Shown: one piece after another, positions 25,909 through 44,296 of the stretch
Position numbering within the stretch: position 1 is the stretch's first letter
Layout of the letters: each line of letters opens with the position of its first letter
NCBI RefSeq assembly: GCF_021504595.1
Contig: NZ_JACSGT010000003.1
Span: 372,001 to 436,000, forward strand
Source: Chryseobacterium indicum
Lineage (GTDB): Bacteria > Bacteroidota > Bacteroidia > Flavobacteriales > Weeksellaceae
DNA length: 64,000 nucleotides
Direction of reading: 5' to 3'
Made by a program: the position numbers and the translations under genes
The notes under the pieces: model-generated
What the model was told of the DNA's origin: nothing
Database searches by the model: none
Seen by the model: only the letters and a program-made list of their open reading frames with translations

Positions 25909-27537
25909 ATGGACATTGAATTCAACAAAAGAGAAGATCAGAACAGATTAAAATTATCCGAAATCAATCGCTTATTGACAGAAATTAAAAAGGGAGGTGG
26001 TGAAAAGAGGCTGCAGAAGCTTCGTGAAGAGGGAAAAATGACGGCAAGAGAAAGAATTGACTATCTTCTTGATAAGGATTCTGAGTCTATAGAAATTGGT
26101 GCTTTTGCCGGATATGAAATGTACGAGGAGCACGGAGGCTGCCCAAGCGGGGGTGTTGTTGTGGTAATGGGGTATGTTTCTAAAAGACAATGCATCATTG
26201 TGGCAAATGATGCTTCTGTAAAAGCGGGAGCGTGGTTTCCGATCACTGGTAAGAAAAATCTTAGAGCTCAGGAAATTGCCATGGAAAACAGACTTCCGAT
26301 TATTTATCTGGTGGATTCTGCTGGAGTTTATTTACCGATGCAGGATGAGATTTTCCCTGATAAGGAGATGTTCGGAAGAATTTTCAGAAATAATGCTAAA
26401 ATGAGTGCTGCAGGAATTATTCAGATTTCTGCTGTGATGGGAAGTTGTGTTGCAGGTGGTGCTTATCTTCCGATTATGAGTGATGAAGCGATGATTGTGG
26501 AGGGAACGGGTTCTATTTTCCTTGCCGGAAGTTATCTGGTAAAAGCGGCAATCGGGGAAAGTATTGATAATGAAACTCTGGGAGGCGCAACTACACATTG
26601 TTCGATTTCGGGAGTTACAGATTATAAGGCTAAAGATGATAAGGATGCGCTGAACAGAATTAAGAATATCATGAAGTCTTTGGGAAGTACTGAAAAGGCA
26701 GGTTTTGACAGAATTGAAAGTGCTCAGCCGAAAGAAAAGCCTGAAAATATTTTTGGGATCATGCCTGTTTCAAGAGCGGATCAGTATGATACCTACGATA
26801 TTATAAAATGTCTTGTTGATAACTCTGAGTACGAAGAATATAAGCCTGATTACGGTAAAAGTATTATCTGTGCCACGGCAAGAATCGATGGTTGGTCAGT
26901 AGGAATTGTAGCGAACCAGAGAAAGCTTGTAAAAAGCGGAAAGGGTGAAATGCAGTTCGGAGGAGTAATTTATTCTGATTCTGCGGATAAGGCGACCCGA
27001 TTTATTGCAAACTGCAACCAGAGAAAAATTCCTTTGGTGTTTTTACAGGATGTCACCGGTTTTATGGTGGGTTCTAAATCTGAACACGGAGGAATTATTA
27101 AGGATGGTGCAAAAATGGTAAATGCTGTTTCTAATTCTGTAGTTCCTAAGTTCACGATTATTACAGGAAATTCTTACGGAGCCGGAAATTATGCAATGTG
27201 CGGAAAGGCTTATGATCCAAGGTTAATTGTTGCGTGGCCATGGGCAGATCTTGCGGTAATGGGCGGCGCACAGGCCGCAAAAGTTTTGGCACAGATCCAG
27301 GAATCAACATTGAAAAAACAAGGAAAAGAAATTTCTGAAGAGGAGCACAAAGAAATTCTGGATTCCATTTCGGCAAAATATAAAAAACAGACGGAAGCAA
27401 CTTATGCAGCAGCGAGGTTGTGGACCGATGCAATTATTAATCCTGTAGATACCAGAAAATGGATTTCTATGGGAATTGAAGCGGCGAATCATTCTCCTAT
27501 TACTGAGAAGTTTAATCTGGGAGTTATACAGGTTTGA
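25909..27537 (+). CDS. Acyl-CoA carboxylase beta (carboxyltransferase) subunit, methylcrotonyl-CoA type
   Basis: A 542-residue carboxyltransferase subunit of a biotin-dependent acyl-CoA carboxylase. It has both crotonase-like halves. The oxyanion-type glycines are in CVAGGAYLPIMSDEAMIVEGTGSIFLAG and in ITGNSYGAGNYAMCGKAYDPRL. The GGATTHCSISGVTDY block fits methylcrotonyl-CoA carboxylase (leucine breakdown) better than propionyl-CoA carboxylase, but that is inference. The alpha (biotin) subunit is not adjacent. It is transcribed alone, with a terminator. Confidence 0.9.
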   Translation: MDIEFNKREDQNRLKLSEINRLLTEIKKGGGEKRLQKLREEGKMTARERIDYLLDKDSESIEIGAFAGYEMYEEHGGCPSGGVVVVMGYVSKRQCIIVANDASVKAGAWFPITGKKNLRAQEIAMENRLPIIYLVDSAGVYLPMQDEIFPDKEMFGRIFRNNAKMSAAGIIQISAVMGSCVAGGAYLPIMSDEAMIVEGTGSIFLAGSYLVKAAIGESIDNETLGGATTHCSISGVTDYKAKDDKDALNRIKNIMKSLGSTEKAGFDRIESAQPKEKPENIFGIMPVSRADQYDTYDIIKCLVDNSEYEEYKPDYGKSIICATARIDGWSVGIVANQRKLVKSGKGEMQFGGVIYSDSADKATRFIANCNQRKIPLVFLQDVTGFMVGSKSEHGGIIKDGAKMVNAVSNSVVPKFTIITGNSYGAGNYAMCGKAYDPRLIVAWPWADLAVMGGAQAAKVLAQIQESTLKKQGKEISEEEHKEILDSISAKYKKQTEATYAAARLWTDAIINPVDTRKWISMGIEAANHSPITEKFNLGVIQV

Positions 27538-27561
27538 TAATTGATGATTGATTATAAATAA

Positions 27562-27596
27562 AAAAGATGTGGAAATTAATTCTACATCTTTTTTTG
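27562..27596 (+). terminator. Terminator of the carboxylase beta gene
   Basis: AAAGATGTGGA pairs with TCTACATCTTT (one wobble), followed by TTTTTG and more T residues. Confidence 0.75.
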
Positions 27597-27644
27597 TTTT
27601 GAATGGGTAAGTTAGTCCAATATTTTAAATTCTGACTTTCATCT

Positions 27645-27751
27645 TAGCCCCGATTGCAGCATTTGTTTGAGCTCATTTTATAGATTCGGCGGCGGCAAAG
27701 CCGCCGCCGAATCTATAAAATAGCGAGTGCGGAAAGCGGGAAACAGCTCCT
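27645..27751 (+). repeat. Palindromic intergenic element, copy B
   Basis: Left flank CCCCGATTGCAGCATTTG...GAGCTC and right flank AGCGAGTGCGGAAAGCGGG...AGCTCCT enclose a perfect 22-bp inverted repeat (27675-27696 with 27700-27721) around AAA. The flanks match copy A (13243-13350) closely. The stem differs but remains fully paired. Confidence 0.75.
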
Positions 27752-27764
27752 CATAAAACAGATT

Positions 27765-29204
27765 CTATGAAAAGAACACCCCCGTTCTGAATCTTTCCTT
27801 ATTCAGTTTTTTATTCACAGCCAATCCCCAAAGAATAAATTCTTTTAAAAATAAAAGATCTTCAGGCTGTGTATCAGGTTGATATTTCTCAATGATATCG
27901 TCCAGCGGAGTGATTCGATTTAGATTTTTCGCGTAGACTTCGTCCTGAGATTCGTCGGTAATTTCTAAAAATCCGTCCTCCTGTAAAAACCACTCGGTGA
28001 TCTGGCTGAATGGTCCGTCTATATTTTTTTTCTCCAGTTTTTCTATTTTGGGGAAATACGTGGTAAACAAAGTTTTTACGGCATTATCTATTAAAAGCTG
28101 CGCAACAGATTCTGCTCCTTCCTGCTCTCCTTCATAAACCAATTCTACCTTTCCGGTAATTGCAGGAATGACGCCAACAAAATCGCTCAGCCTTACTGAA
28201 GTCTTTTCTTCTCCGGTCAACAAGGCTCTACGTTCTGCGGTACTTAACAAATTCTCGAATGCCGTGATGCTCATACGCGCACTTACACCACTTTTAGCAT
28301 CTACATATTCACTTTCACGGGCTTCAAAACCAATCTGTTCCAGAAGATCATGGGCTAAAGCCGGGACATACACTCCTTCTTTCTGTCGGCTGTCCAGACT
28401 GGATTCATATTTTGTAATTTCTTTGGCGATATGAATATTTTCAGGATAGTGCGTTAAAATCTGCGATCCGATACGGTCTTTCAGAGGAGTAACGATGCTT
28501 CCTCTGTTGGTATAATCTTCCGGATTGGCGGTAAAGACAAACTGAATATCCAAAGGCATTCTCACTTTAAATCCACGAATCTGAACATCGCCTTCCTGTA
28601 AAATATTAAACAGGGAAACCTGAATTCTTGCCTGCAGATCCGGCAATTCATTAATTACAAAAATACAGCGGTTCGCTCTGGGAATCATTCCAAAATGGAT
28701 CACGCGGTCGTCTGCGTAAGAAAGTTTAAGATTAGCCGCTTTGATAGGATCTACATCACCAATAAGATCGGCAACGGTAACATCCGGAGTAGCCAGTTTT
28801 TCGAAAAATCTTTCATCGCGATGAAGCCATTCAATGGGTGTATTATCGCCTTCTTTCTCAATTAATTCTTTTGCAAACCGTGAAATCGGGTTAAAAGGAT
28901 CATCATTAATCTCGCTTCCATCAACATAAGGAATCCATTCATCCAACAAGCTTGTCATCATTCTTGCCAGTCTTGTTTTGGCCTGACCTCGCAATCCTAA
29001 TAAATTAATATTATGCTTACTGAGAATCGCATGCTCTAACTGAGGAATGACCGTATTTTCATATCCGAAGATTCCCTCAAATACAGATTCTTTATTTCGA
29101 ATTTTAGCCTTTAAGTTATCCCGTAATTCGTCTTTAATATGTTTTGATATATAACCTGATGCTTTCAATGCACTAAGCGTTTTTATTTCTGGCTTTGCAG
29201 TCAT
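27765..29204 (-). CDS. MoxR / magnesium-chelatase-type AAA+ ATPase
   Basis: A 479-residue AAA+ ATPase. The P-loop is GLRGQAKT (residues 69-76). Walker B is degenerate in CIFVINELPDL. The block FTANPEDYTNRGSIVTPLKDRIGSQI is typical of the MoxR/ChlI group. Such ATPases act with von Willebrand A (vWA) proteins as chaperones that remodel or load metal into partner proteins. Its partner gene lies 43 bases upstream in the same unit, and no chlorophyll or cobalamin genes are near. It is probably cytoplasmic. Confidence 0.88.
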   Translation of the reverse strand: MTAKPEIKTLSALKASGYISKHIKDELRDNLKAKIRNKESVFEGIFGYENTVIPQLEHAILSKHNINLLGLRGQAKTRLARMMTSLLDEWIPYVDGSEINDDPFNPISRFAKELIEKEGDNTPIEWLHRDERFFEKLATPDVTVADLIGDVDPIKAANLKLSYADDRVIHFGMIPRANRCIFVINELPDLQARIQVSLFNILQEGDVQIRGFKVRMPLDIQFVFTANPEDYTNRGSIVTPLKDRIGSQILTHYPENIHIAKEITKYESSLDSRQKEGVYVPALAHDLLEQIGFEARESEYVDAKSGVSARMSITAFENLLSTAERRALLTGEEKTSVRLSDFVGVIPAITGKVELVYEGEQEGAESVAQLLIDNAVKTLFTTYFPKIEKLEKKNIDGPFSQITEWFLQEDGFLEITDESQDEVYAKNLNRITPLDDIIEKYQPDTQPEDLLFLKEFILWGLAVNKKLNKERFRTGVFFS

Positions 29205-29247
29205 TGTATTTAAATCTAATTGATAATTTTTATTGAGTTATAAATTT

Positions 29248-30369
29248 CTAACGGATTCTCTTTTTGCGGTTGGTTTCATAATCTTCAAAAATCATGTTCC
29301 CCAAACCATTCAGACCGGTGTAAAAAGCTTTTCCCTGATTGGCTTCTGTAAATTCGCTTACAAAATGCTGTAAATAAGAATCCTGAGCAATCATGAAAGT
29401 AGTAATCGGAATATGGAGTCTTCTTGCCTGAGCTGCCATATTATAACACTTCTGAACAACATAATCATCCAGTCCGTAAGAATTCATATAATAAGTACCA
29501 TCCGGTTCGCGCACACAGCTTGGCTTTCCGTCGGTAATCATAAAAATCTGTTTGTTGGTATTTCTTTTTCTCCGAAGAATATCCATTGCTAGCTGAAGCC
29601 CCGCAACGGTATTGGTATGATAAGGACCCACCTGCAGATAAGGAAGTTCCTGAATTTTTACAGGCCATGCATCATCCCCGAAAACAATAATATCTAAAGT
29701 ATCTTTCGGATAACGTGTTGTGATTAATTCAGCGAGTGCCATCGCCACTTTTTTAGCCGGCGTAATACGGTCTTCACCATACAGAATCATACTGTGGCTG
29801 ATGTCTATCATTAAAACAGTGCTCATTTGAGACTGATGAATACTATCCTCAACAATCAGATCATTTTCCGTAAGATGAAAATCTCCGATCCCATTATTGA
29901 TCTGTGCATTCTTTAGACTTTCCGTAATGGAAATTTTTTCTACAGCATCTCCGAAATTATAATTTCTGAATTCTCCGGTTGAGTCTTCACCTGCTCCGCT
30001 TTTATTCGTTTTATGATTTCCGTTTCCGCTCTTTTCAAGATTTCCGAATATTTGTTTAAGTGCCTGTTTACGAATATTCTGTTCCATTTTTGCACTTAAG
30101 GTAACTCCATTACCACTACCATCAGGATTAATTTCTTCCCTAATATATCCTTTCTTCTTAAGATCTTCAATAAAATCTTCTATTGTGTATTCAGGAGTGG
30201 TTAATTGGTATTCTTCATCAAGCATTCGAAGCCAGTCAATTGCTTCATCAAAATCACCTGAAGTATGCGTCAGTAAATCCGTAAAAATTTCCAGCAATCG
30301 TTCAAATACAGATCGTTCCGGTTCCTGATAAGTATTAAACCTAAAACCTCTTACAATATGCTCTTTCAT
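29248..30369 (-). CDS. von Willebrand factor A domain protein, partner of the MoxR-type ATPase
   Basis: A 373-residue cytoplasmic protein. The C-terminal vWA domain (about residues 180-350) has a complete metal-ion adhesion site: DISHS (MIDAS Asp-x-Ser-x-Ser), a Thr in PYHTNTVAGL, and TDGKPS. The N-terminal part is helical and acidic, with a Gly/Asn/Lys-rich link at 120-135. Pairs of vWA protein and MoxR-type ATPase are widespread and thought to act as one machine. It is the promoter-proximal gene of the two. Confidence 0.88.
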   Translation of the reverse strand: MKEHIVRGFRFNTYQEPERSVFERLLEIFTDLLTHTSGDFDEAIDWLRMLDEEYQLTTPEYTIEDFIEDLKKKGYIREEINPDGSGNGVTLSAKMEQNIRKQALKQIFGNLEKSGNGNHKTNKSGAGEDSTGEFRNYNFGDAVEKISITESLKNAQINNGIGDFHLTENDLIVEDSIHQSQMSTVLMIDISHSMILYGEDRITPAKKVAMALAELITTRYPKDTLDIIVFGDDAWPVKIQELPYLQVGPYHTNTVAGLQLAMDILRRKRNTNKQIFMITDGKPSCVREPDGTYYMNSYGLDDYVVQKCYNMAAQARRLHIPITTFMIAQDSYLQHFVSEFTEANQGKAFYTGLNGLGNMIFEDYETNRKKRIR

Positions 30370-30508
30370 ATTATAAATTTACGATATAAATCAAAAAGCC
30401 TTAAGAGATTTAGTCTATTTTACTTTTTAAGAATAAAAATAATTGAATTAAAGAAAAGTTATCCACCACTTTAAGTAAAACGTTTTTGGTATGCGAAATA
30501 TTTATTCA

Positions 30509-30560
30509 TGAGCTTATTCCCGCTATCCACTGTATCTTTTTGGTTTCTATTGGATCTAAG
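30509..30560 (-). repeat. Palindromic-element family, copy C (internally deleted)
   Basis: On the minus strand the order CTTAGATCC-AATAGAAACC...GATAGCGGGAATAAGCTC agrees with the two ends of copies D and E, with most of the middle missing. It sits near the 3' end of rRNA operon 1. Confidence 0.5.
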
Positions 30561-30623
30561 TAATGAGCAATGAGCAATGAGCAATGAGTAATGAATAATG
30601 AATAATGAATAATGAATAATGAA
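30561..30623. repeat. Tandem heptamer repeat
   Basis: Nine consecutive 7-base units of the types TAATGAG, CAATGAG and TAATGAA, then degenerating. Related but shorter GAGTAAT-type words occur at the equivalent place beside operon 2 (about 37456-37500) and between the tRNA-Ile and 16S genes. It is the sort of tract that changes length by slippage. Confidence 0.8.
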
Positions 30624-30788
30624 AGATAATTGATGAATGATTATATCCTCAGGCTTCTTTACTTTTTACTTTCACTTGTTATTTTTCACTTGTAATTTTT
30701 TACTTGGCTCTTTTCCCTTTTTACTTTTTCCTTTTCACTTGGCTCTTTGGTTCTTCCCTGAAGTTATTCTTTGAGTTATGGGCATAAA

Positions 30789-30822
30789 AAAAGTCTCATA
30801 GAATTTAATCTATGAGACTTTT
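30789..30822 (-). terminator. Terminator of rRNA operon 1
   Basis: AAAAGTCTCATAGA and TCTATGAGACTTTT form a perfect 14-bp stem around six bases, downstream of 5S on the minus strand, with a T tract. Confidence 0.9.
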
Positions 30823-30829
30823 AAATAAA

Positions 30830-30937
<108 letters not shown>

Positions 30938-31095
30938 AAGGTTGTATATAGCTGTTGGCTATTGGCTTATTGCCATTGGCCATTCGCTTTTTATCGGTAA
31001 ATTTCATCACAAAGGCAAAACCAGTGTTGCACTTATAAGGCTTGTTGTTGGCTCTTGGCTTTTAGCTAACAGCTATCGGCCAGTTGCCATAAGCA

Positions 31096-33866
<2,771 letters not shown>

Positions 33867-34014
33867 TTTAGGTTACTCAAGCACTTATAAGTGCTCGGTT
33901 TTCTCTTTGTGATGTCTTTACCGTTAATGTCAATGATCTTATTTCTACTTCTGATCTAATTCGCAAATATTGTTTTTGGCTCTATCTGCTTTTTTAAAAT
34001 TAAACCATCTATGA

Positions 34015-34091
34015 TGGTGGAGAATAAGGGAGTCGAACCCTTGACCTCCTGCGTGCAAGGCAGGCGCTCTAGCCAGCTGAGCTAATTCCCC
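34015..34091 (-). tRNA. tRNA-Ala (TGC anticodon), CCA encoded
   Basis: A 77-base cloverleaf with acceptor GGGGAAT paired with ATTCTCC. The anticodon stem-loop is GCCTTGCACGC with TGC. The T-loop is GTTCGACTC. The 3' CCA is in the DNA. It lies in the 16S-23S spacer. Confidence 0.95.
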
Positions 34092-34174
34092 CTCTAGGTG
34101 CTGTTGGCTTTTTGCTAATTGCTGTTGGCTTTCTTGCCTTCAGCCATAAGCGATTTGCCAGCCGCCTTAATTAG

Positions 34175-34248
34175 TAGTCTCGGGCAGGCTCGAACTGCCG
34201 ACCTCTACATTATCAGTGTAGCGCTCTAACCAGCTGAGCTACGAGACT
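34175..34248 (-). tRNA. tRNA-Ile (GAT anticodon)
   Basis: A 74-base cloverleaf with acceptor AGTCTCG / CGAGACT. The anticodon loop is CTGATAA with GAT. The T-loop is GTTCGAGCC. The terminal CCA is not encoded, unlike the adjacent tRNA-Ala. Confidence 0.95.
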
Positions 34249-34441
34249 TTGTATGAGTAATGGGTGATGAGTTATAAGTAATATACTTTTTCCCATTCTT
34301 CATTTCTCAATCTCTTTCCCTTTTACTAATTTCTAGTGGGTGTGTATTATGATATATCAACCAAATAAAAAACTAAAGCTTTACTTTAAGTAAGTACTGT
34401 GTACTTGCGTACTAATTTTGTTTTTCGTCTTTAAGACGCTC

Positions 34442-35960
<1,519 letters not shown>

Positions 35961-36098
35961 ATGTTTGTCTGACTCACTCAAAGTTTTGACGCTTTAGTTT
36001 TTCCTTACTTGGTTGTTATATTGTATGTCAATGATCTTCATTTCTTCCGCTTCCTACGAAACTCATTATCTGTCGTTTTCGTTTCGTATTTGCGAGTG

Positions 36099-36130
36099 CA
36101 AAAGTAATAACTTATTTTGATTTGACCAAA
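36099..36130 (-). promoter_or_regulatory. Promoter of rRNA operon 1
   Basis: On the minus strand TTTG (36127-36130), a 20-base spacer, and TACTTTTG (36099-36106), a perfect match to the Bacteroidota consensus. It lies about 140 bases upstream of 16S, which leaves room for a leader. Confidence 0.75.
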
Positions 36131-36206
36131 TGTTTTTCAAGAAAATTTTAAAGTTTTTTCTGTAACCTTAACCCCTCTCTAAACTCTCAATCTATCACCT
36201 CCTGCG

Positions 36207-37349
36207 TTTCCCCGTTTAGGGACTGCAAAGATACAAATCTTTTTTATTCCCGCAAATCTTATTTTATATTTTTTTTAAAAAAAGTTTAAAATAAAACCCG
36301 CTTCAATCTGTAGCTTTAAAAAGACTTGTTACCGTCTTCCCTCAGGATTCATTAAGTAATATTGCTTAGCTAAAAGCTCTTCTGCGCTTACTGATCTTCT
36401 ATCGTTTTTCAGTGAGGCAAAGATAAGGGCTTTATTCCTTACAATACAACTTTTGTTAACATAAATTTCATATTTAATCCTAAAGCGCTGAGTGACTGGG
36501 AGAATAATTTCTACAATTTTAAACCATTGTTTGGTTTGCCTGCGGAAAAAGCGGAGAAAGAGAAGTAAAAAAAGTCTTTTTGAACAAAGCAATTGGATTA
36601 TTGAAGAGGAAAAATTCAATTTCTGGAAAGATCATGTGGTCCTGCTCAGCAACAACAGCGTCTTTTTTTATTTTAAAAAAATTTGTTAAATAAAGAATAA
36701 TTGAGCTAATTCAGTTTTTAAAGTTTCTGAATGTAGTTTTATTTTAAGAAATATTCCTGTATAAAATCATTCATATCATCATTTTAAATAGTATCAAACA
36801 GATATAAGAAGTTACATAATTTTTTTGAGTAACTCATTTGATAAGAAGAAGAATTTTAATAAGGAAACATAGGAATATTGGGAAAAAGGAAGGTTTAGCG
36901 TATTTCTTATTGAAACAGGATACAGCAACTTGCTCCGTCTTCCCGTAGAATAAAAATTTTTTGAGTTATTATGAAGTTAAGAATAATAATGTCATTTATT
37001 TTTGAAGTTTTTCTTAACAAAATGATTCCGAATGGTACAAAATACAATAATGGTCTAAGTTCAGACCACCATATTGATTAGTTCGATAATATTATTATCC
37101 GGCAAAATCATATTTAAAAGAAAAATGTAAATCCAAGATTGATTGTCTAAAATTATTACAGATTTTATGCAAATTGCTTTAAAGAATGTTGCTTGATCCA
37201 GAATATTTTTAAATAAATACTTTATTTAAATTTAGAATTACACAAAATATAGTATATAAGTAAGACAATAGAAATATTAAAAATAATTACATCAAAACTG
37301 AAAATATAAAATAAATATAATAAATACCAACAGATGAAGTCCTTTCTAT
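36207..37349. other. A/T-rich spacer between the two rRNA operons, no gene seen
   Basis: More than 1.1 kb with no convincing coding frame on either strand. The first 220 bases are a slightly diverged continuation of the duplication. The rest is unique and very A/T-rich, with a small inverted repeat GGTCT/AGACC near 37055-37070. Short frames at 36329-36619 and 36492-36689 overlap each other and have no sensible composition. Confidence 0.55.
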
Positions 37350-37455
37350 CATAAACTTTTTCCCGCTATGCCTTTCTGCTCCTCGCGCCCTTCTTTCCTG
37401 ATAAGTGTACTTTTCCTTCCCTTTCTGTGGGATTGCCGTTTCTATCGCGGCTAAG
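37350..37455 (-). repeat. Palindromic-element family, copy D
   Basis: On the minus strand it begins TTAGCCGCGATAGAAACGGC and ends GCATAGCGGGAAAAAGTTTA, matching the outer parts of copy E (43742-43838). The centre is A/G-rich and has no obvious perfect palindrome. It occupies the same position relative to operon 2 as copy C does to operon 1. Confidence 0.5.
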
Positions 37456-37643
37456 TATGAGTAATAAGTAATGAAAGATAATTGATGAATGATGATTGAT
37501 GATTGACTATATCCTCGGCTTCTTTACTTTTTACTTTCACTTGTTATTGTTTTTTTACTTGGCTCTTTTCCCTTTTTACTTTTTCCTTTTCACTTGGCTC
37601 TTTGGTTCTTCCCTGAAGTTATTCTTTGAGTTATGGGCATAAA

Positions 37644-37677
37644 AAAAGTCTCATAGAATTTAATCTATGAGACTTTT
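37644..37677 (-). terminator. Terminator of rRNA operon 2
   Basis: The same perfect 14-bp hairpin as in operon 1. Confidence 0.9.
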
Positions 37678-37684
37678 AAATAAA

Positions 37685-37792
<108 letters not shown>

Positions 37793-37950
37793 AAGGTTGT
37801 ATATAGCTGTTGGCTATTGGCTTATTGCCATTGGCCATTCGCTTTTTATCGGTAAATTTCATCACAAAGGCAAAACCAGTGTTGCACTTATAAGGCTTGT
37901 TGTTGGCTCTTGGCTTTTAGCTAACAGCTATCGGCCAGTTGCCATAAGCA

Positions 37951-40721
<2,771 letters not shown>

Positions 40722-40869
40722 TTTAGGTTACTCAAGCACTTATAAGTGCTCGGTTTTCTCTTTGTGATGTCTTTACCGTTAATGTCAATGATCTTATTTC
40801 TACTTCTGATCTAATTCGCAAATATTGTTTTTGGCTCTATCTGCTTTTTTAAAATTAAACCATCTATGA

Positions 40870-40946
40870 TGGTGGAGAATAAGGGAGTCGAACCCTTGAC
40901 CTCCTGCGTGCAAGGCAGGCGCTCTAGCCAGCTGAGCTAATTCCCC
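40870..40946 (-). tRNA. tRNA-Ala (TGC anticodon), operon 2
   Basis: Same 77-base cloverleaf with encoded CCA as in operon 1. Confidence 0.95.
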
Positions 40947-41029
40947 CTCTAGGTGCTGTTGGCTTTTTGCTAATTGCTGTTGGCTTTCTTGCCTTCAGCC
41001 ATAAGCGATTTGCCAGCCGCCTTAATTAG

Positions 41030-41103
41030 TAGTCTCGGGCAGGCTCGAACTGCCGACCTCTACATTATCAGTGTAGCGCTCTAACCAGCTGAGCTACGAG
41101 ACT
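41030..41103 (-). tRNA. tRNA-Ile (GAT anticodon), operon 2
   Basis: Same 74-base cloverleaf without encoded CCA as in operon 1. Confidence 0.95.
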
Positions 41104-41296
41104 TTGTATGAGTAATGGGTGATGAGTTATAAGTAATATACTTTTTCCCATTCTTCATTTCTCAATCTCTTTCCCTTTTACTAATTTCTAGTGGGTGTGT
41201 ATTATGATATATCAACCAAATAAAAAACTAAAGCTTTACTTTAAGTAAGTACTGTGTACTTGCGTACTAATTTTGTTTTTCGTCTTTAAGACGCTC

Positions 41297-42815
<1,519 letters not shown>

Positions 42816-42953
42816 ATGTTTGTCTGACTCACTCAAAGTTTTGACGCTTTAGTTTTTCCTTACTTGGTTGTTATATTGTATGTCAATGATCTTCATTTCT
42901 TCCGCTTCCTACGAAACTCATTATCTGTCGTTTTCGTTTCGTATTTGCGAGTG

Positions 42954-42985
42954 CAAAAGTAATAACTTATTTTGATTTGACCAAA
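42954..42985 (-). promoter_or_regulatory. Promoter of rRNA operon 2
   Basis: The same TTTG-N20-TACTTTTG arrangement as upstream of operon 1, so the second operon carries its own promoter. Confidence 0.75.
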
Positions 42986-43741
42986 TGTTTTTCAAGAAAA
43001 TTTTAAAGTTTTTTCTGTAACCTTAACCCCTCTCTAAACTCTCAATCTATCACCTCCTGCGCTTCCCCGTTTAGGGACTGCAAAGATACAAATCTTTTTT
43101 ATTCCCGCAAATCTTATTTTATATTTTTTTTAAAAAAAAGTTTAAAATAAAACCCGCTTCAATCTGTAGCTTTAAAAAGACTTTTACCGTCTTCTCTCAG
43201 GATTCATTAAGTAATATTGCTTAGCTAAAAGCTCTTCTGCGCTTACTGATTCTCTATCGTTTTTCAGTGGGGCAAAGATAGAGACTTTAACCCTCCGCTT
43301 CCAAATATATTTAACATAATATTTAAACCATACACACGATTGTGGGTAACTTCAGGCTATAAAACACTGGTTTATTTATCTTTATAGGGATATCCATAGT
43401 TTTCCACATTAAACGATTTGATATTTTTGATTTTGAAAAACCGCTGAACGGGCAGTGAAATCATGGAAAAAAGACAGAAATATTGTGTTCTGAAGGAAAA
43501 TTTTGTTGGATTGAATGGGAAAATGGATGGGTTTGAGATGCAGGTGTTGGAGAGGAAGGAGTTTGTGGGTGAAAAAAGGAGTTAAAAAGAAAAGGTTTAT
43601 TGAAAAATCAAAAAAACACAGTTTAATTACTCTGCTTTTCTTTATTATATATAGTGCTTAAAAATCCAGTATAAGATCAGCATCTCTTGAGGCACCTACA
43701 AATGAAAGGTCTGTCGGCATTTCAATAAGGTTTCCGAAATT
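42986..43741. other. Spacer upstream of rRNA operon 2, no clear gene
   Basis: The first 290 bases belong to the duplicated unit and its diverged edge. Beyond that a 40-codon plus-strand frame (43463-43585, MEKRQKYCVLKENFVG...) is the only open stretch. It resembles nothing known to me and could be a gene remnant. Confidence 0.45.
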
Positions 43742-43838
43742 TAGCCCCGATAAGAACGGCATCCTTTTGGGTTGCGGGCGGAGCGAAGCGGAGCCCGTAA
43801 CCCAAAAGATAAAGTGGATAGCGGGAAATAGCTTCTTA
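43742..43838 (+). repeat. Palindromic-element family, copy E
   Basis: TAGCCCCGATAAGAACGGCA at the left and GGATAGCGGGAAATAGCTTC at the right enclose TTTTGGGTTGCGGGC / GCCCGTAACCCAAAA (one G-T type mismatch) with the loop GGAGCGAAGCGGA. The flanks relate to copies C and D and, more distantly, to A and B. Confidence 0.65.
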
Positions 43839-43936
43839 TAAAGAAAGGAGTTTTTTAAGGGGAGAAAGTTCTAAAACTAAGGTGATATTTTTTTAAGATC
43901 GATTTGTTACTTTAAACAACCTTTTTTTAAGGGCAA

Positions 43937-44296
43937 TTAAAGAAATCGCTTAGCTAAAATTTTATAAAAATAGTATCCTATTAAGCAGCCCACCGTGTCG
44001 GCAACAATATCTAAAGTTTCCATTGACCTTCCCAACCCCATTTCTTCCTGAAGGATCTCGGTAAGGAAAGCGTAAAGCAAAATGATCTGAATGAAGTAGT
44101 AAAAACGGATTTTTGGAAAAGCAGCAATAAAAAGGAAACCTAGTGCTGCAAAGATGCTTAGGTGCAAAATCTTGTCTATACCGCTGAACATAAACCAATA
44201 TTCATGGTTTTCTTCACCGGGCTTGAGGAGCATATAAGTAAGAAATGCCCAATAAATGGGCAATATCTTACTGAATATTTTTGAAATCTTATCCAA
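43937..44296 (-). CDS. VanZ-family membrane protein
   Basis: About 119 residues with four hydrophobic segments. It carries the VanZ-type features [16 protein letters not shown], an acidic [24 protein letters not shown] loop, and a last helix. The start is uncertain. A TTG at 44296 overlapping the gcvH stop is the most plausible. The open frame continues to 44353 within gcvH, and the first ATG (44233) would remove the first helix. VanZ itself gives low-level teicoplanin resistance, and the role of this subgroup is unknown. It is coupled to gcvH. Confidence 0.8.
   Translation of the reverse strand: MDKISKIFSKILPIYWAFLTYMLLKPGEENHEYWFMFSGIDKILHLSIFAALGFLFIAAFPKIRFYYFIQIILLYAFLTEILQEEMGLGRSMETLDIVADTVGCLIGYYFYKILAKRFL

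Noticed and set aside
30561..30623. Possible CRISPR-like regular repeats
   Set aside because: The unit is 7 bases without spacers, so it is a simple tandem repeat. No cas genes or spaced repeats were seen anywhere in the window.
36329..36689. Overlapping frames of 96 and 65 codons between the rRNA operons
   Set aside because: They oppose each other, have composition typical of A/T-rich spacer, and the first includes duplicated spacer sequence whose second copy does not keep it open.
43463..43585. A 40-codon plus-strand frame upstream of rRNA operon 2
   Set aside because: It is too short and without recognisable features; mentioned only as a possible gene remnant.
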